This document shows, in pieces, positions 62,134 to 64,000 of a DNA stretch of 64,000 nucleotides. Within the stretch, counting starts at the first letter, position 1; every line of letters begins with the position of its first letter. Below the pieces are notes generated by a model that worked only from the letters and a program-made list of their open reading frames with translations, was not told the origin of the DNA and did not search any database. The stretch spans positions 20,359,258 to 20,423,257 of the forward strand of contig CM052354.1 in assembly GCA_028551475.1 (NCBI GenBank), in the 5' to 3' direction. Made by a program: the position numbers and the translations under genes. The stretch is from Casuarina equisetifolia (Eukaryota; Streptophyta; Magnoliopsida; Fagales; Casuarinaceae).

Positions 62134-64000
62134 CTACTTGATATGTGTGCTGTCCTTCTTAATGTCATACTTGATTGGAGGAGCTCTGGCTTTATGATAT
62201 GCCAGAATCATTGTAGGGAGGAACATTTGCCTTACTCCTTCAGCCTTGATGATGGGAAATATTATACCTGAGGCATTCTGTAAAAGAAATGATTTTTCAA
62301 TGGGGATGTACAAAAATATTGCACTTGGTGAAGTGTCAAAATCAAACATCCATGGCCCAAAACTCAACAAGAACAGTGACCACAAATGCCTAAGTGTAAT
62401 CTAATTTTAGCCCATAGCCATGGTCTTAAAAGGGGCAAGAAAACTATCTGCAAGACATAGCAAACCACAACAATCAATCAACAAGGATAGGAACTACGCA
62501 CCAGAATCAACCTAGCCCCGATCCACACGCGTTTTGGAGAAGGAAATGGTAGAAGTAAGCGTCCAACACCATATACTGCAATGGAAAAGAAGTGCAAAAC
62601 CAAACTCAATGGCCGGGGGTTCAAACCAGAGAGTAAACCCACCGGTCCTGTTGAAAATATGCCTCCAAGGCTTAAGTAGTCAAAACATGCTTGGCGCATC
62701 TCTTTCCTTGCAGGATCAGGTGAAGCAGAAAACACCTTGTATAGAGCACCGGCCAGAGTATTTATTGTCGATGCCACAGGCTGCGATACATTGTCAAAAA
62801 TAAGTGTAAAAAAGAAAAGTGTCTTTGACACAAATTCCTTAGAATGGAAACAACCATTTTGTGTAGAGAGCTCACCTTGCGCAAGGTGTAAAAGGATTCG
62901 AGATATTTGGACAATGAAAATGCATCATTTAGGTTATGTAGAGGCTTAAGAAGATCCCTAAGTACAACAATATCAGATAGTGCTACAGTCATCCCTCCAC
63001 CAGTTAAAGGATGTCGCATGTTGAAAGCATCACCCATTAAGAGGGCTCCAGGAGTAGGATGTGGATCGGCTGGCATACTTCTATTTGGCATTGTTCTAAT
63101 ATTTCCTCTATCAACAGCAGATAGGAAGGAATTGCGAAGCTCGAGTGGAATCTACAGCACAATTCCTCATGATTAATCCAACTTACGAGACAGATTTTCT
63201 AGTTTAAGTGCTTAGTGAAACGTGGATGAAATGTAAGGAATGCAAAGGCGTTGTCAATGACATTGAGTTATACAATGGTTGAGCTAAAATCACATTGGCA
63301 AAGAGCAAATACCTGTGGCACCACTATATTTTTCAAATAGCTAGCTAGTTCACCATTAGCAAGAGATGGTAATTTCTTCCCTGGTGTATCAACCAAACAA
63401 CGAACCTCTGTACTACTGATTTGATAAAACAAGATAGGTGAGGGGTCCGCCAAAATGACATGCCCATGATTCGCAAATGGAAGTTGACAGTTCTCCAAGA
63501 TTAAGCCCACAAAACATGAGGGGACCTCTACCTGAAAAAGAAAATGCTTATTAGAATTCAATCTCAACAAACCAAAGCCAAACTCTATAAGCAATTGTTT
63601 ACGTTGGATGTTGACAAATTTGCATTTTAGAAGTCTATAAAACCATAATAATAGCTCTCTAATTCACTTTTAAGCACACACAAAATATAACTATGAGACA
63701 GTTTTGGATGGAAGCTCTACCTTGGGGTTGCAAAGAGTCTTTCGTAGATTTGAGAAGCAACCATCACAAACAATTGTAAGAGGAGCATGAACTTCAAGTA
63801 GTTGACCGTCCTTAGATTTGTATTGAACACCCCTAACAACCCCATTTTCTTCGAGCAAGGATGTCACGGTACCTTGTTCCAATTGTACACTGAAAAGAAG
63901 ATTGAACTTTAGAAAGAGCAAATGATGAAAAAAAAAATGTTTTGAGTACATGGAGAAACCTAATGATGTATTCAAGATTAAAAAGACTTCCACGGGGACT
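62134..64000 (-). CDS. SQE: Squalene epoxidase, copy E, partial (5' end outside window)
   Basis: Exons 4-8 are visible: 63721-63889, 63313-63531, 62876-63151, 62502-62780 and 62134-62277, followed upstream by part of intron 3. All exons encode the same amino acids as copy D (residues 182-542), including the DG pair, GDAFNMRHPLTGGGM and the C-terminal hydrophobic region. All five visible splice acceptors are sound (four CAG, one TAG). What can be seen is intact; whether exons 1-3 exist lies beyond the window. It is convergent (tail to tail) with D and so similar that it may be a very recent inverted duplicate or an assembly artefact. Confidence 0.88.

Larger units (their letters stand above)
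58851..64000 (-). repeat. Right arm of the long inverted repeat
   Basis: Mirror of 45642-50789 with only two single-base indels noticed. It opens with the first 106 bp of the gypsy LTR in inverted orientation, then the ribosomal protein S9 pseudogene, unassigned arm DNA, the SQE downstream flank and SQE copy E. It runs off the window end. Confidence 0.95.

Overview
This is plant nuclear DNA. Coding segments are split by GT-AG introns, intergenic DNA is AT-rich, and the window is full of plant-type LTR retrotransposons and a plant LINE. The protein families (a GT61 glycosyltransferase and plant squalene epoxidases with a short N-terminal membrane anchor) fit a seed plant, probably a eudicot. 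I cannot name the species.

The window is dominated by five copies of one squalene epoxidase (squalene monooxygenase, SQE) locus. From left to right they are A (minus, 11958-15289, dead), B (minus, 21196-23226, 5' half only, dead), C (minus, 32915-36285, dead), D (plus, 44164-47507, the only complete intact copy) and E (minus, 62134 to the window end, the near-identical mirror of D). D has eight exons totalling 1629 nt (542 aa), with all FAD-binding motifs. Each copy keeps shared flanks: a TATA box about 180 bp before the ATG, roughly 2 kb of shared upstream DNA and, except in B, about 1.6 kb of shared downstream DNA.

Layout: 1-2984 has no confident gene but carries a relic of the SQE 3' flank at its left edge. 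A three-exon GT61 glycosyltransferase lies at 2985-4573. 4574-10339 is non-genic with retroelement-like debris. 10340-31317 holds SQE A, SQE B and gypsy gag-protease remnants in a tandem duplication of about 7.95 kb. 31323-38500 is the C unit. A LINE remnant at 38690-42085 separates C and D, which are head to head. 42100-50789 is the D unit. 50790-58850 is a spacer holding a gypsy remnant split by a 5.5-kb Tnt1-like copia element. 58851-64000 mirrors 45642-50789 almost perfectly, so D and E are tail to tail.

Biologically, squalene epoxidase is the first oxygenation step of sterol and triterpenoid synthesis. The window therefore shows local birth and death of SQE copies by tandem and inverted duplication among retrotransposons. 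The most notable patterns are the near-perfect long inverted repeat around D/E, and the way the dead copies have lost splice acceptors: by CAG to CAA (or the harmless CAG to TAG), the changes expected from deamination of methylated CHG sites. Whether these are linked through hairpin-derived small RNA silencing is only a hypothesis. All comparisons were made by eye.
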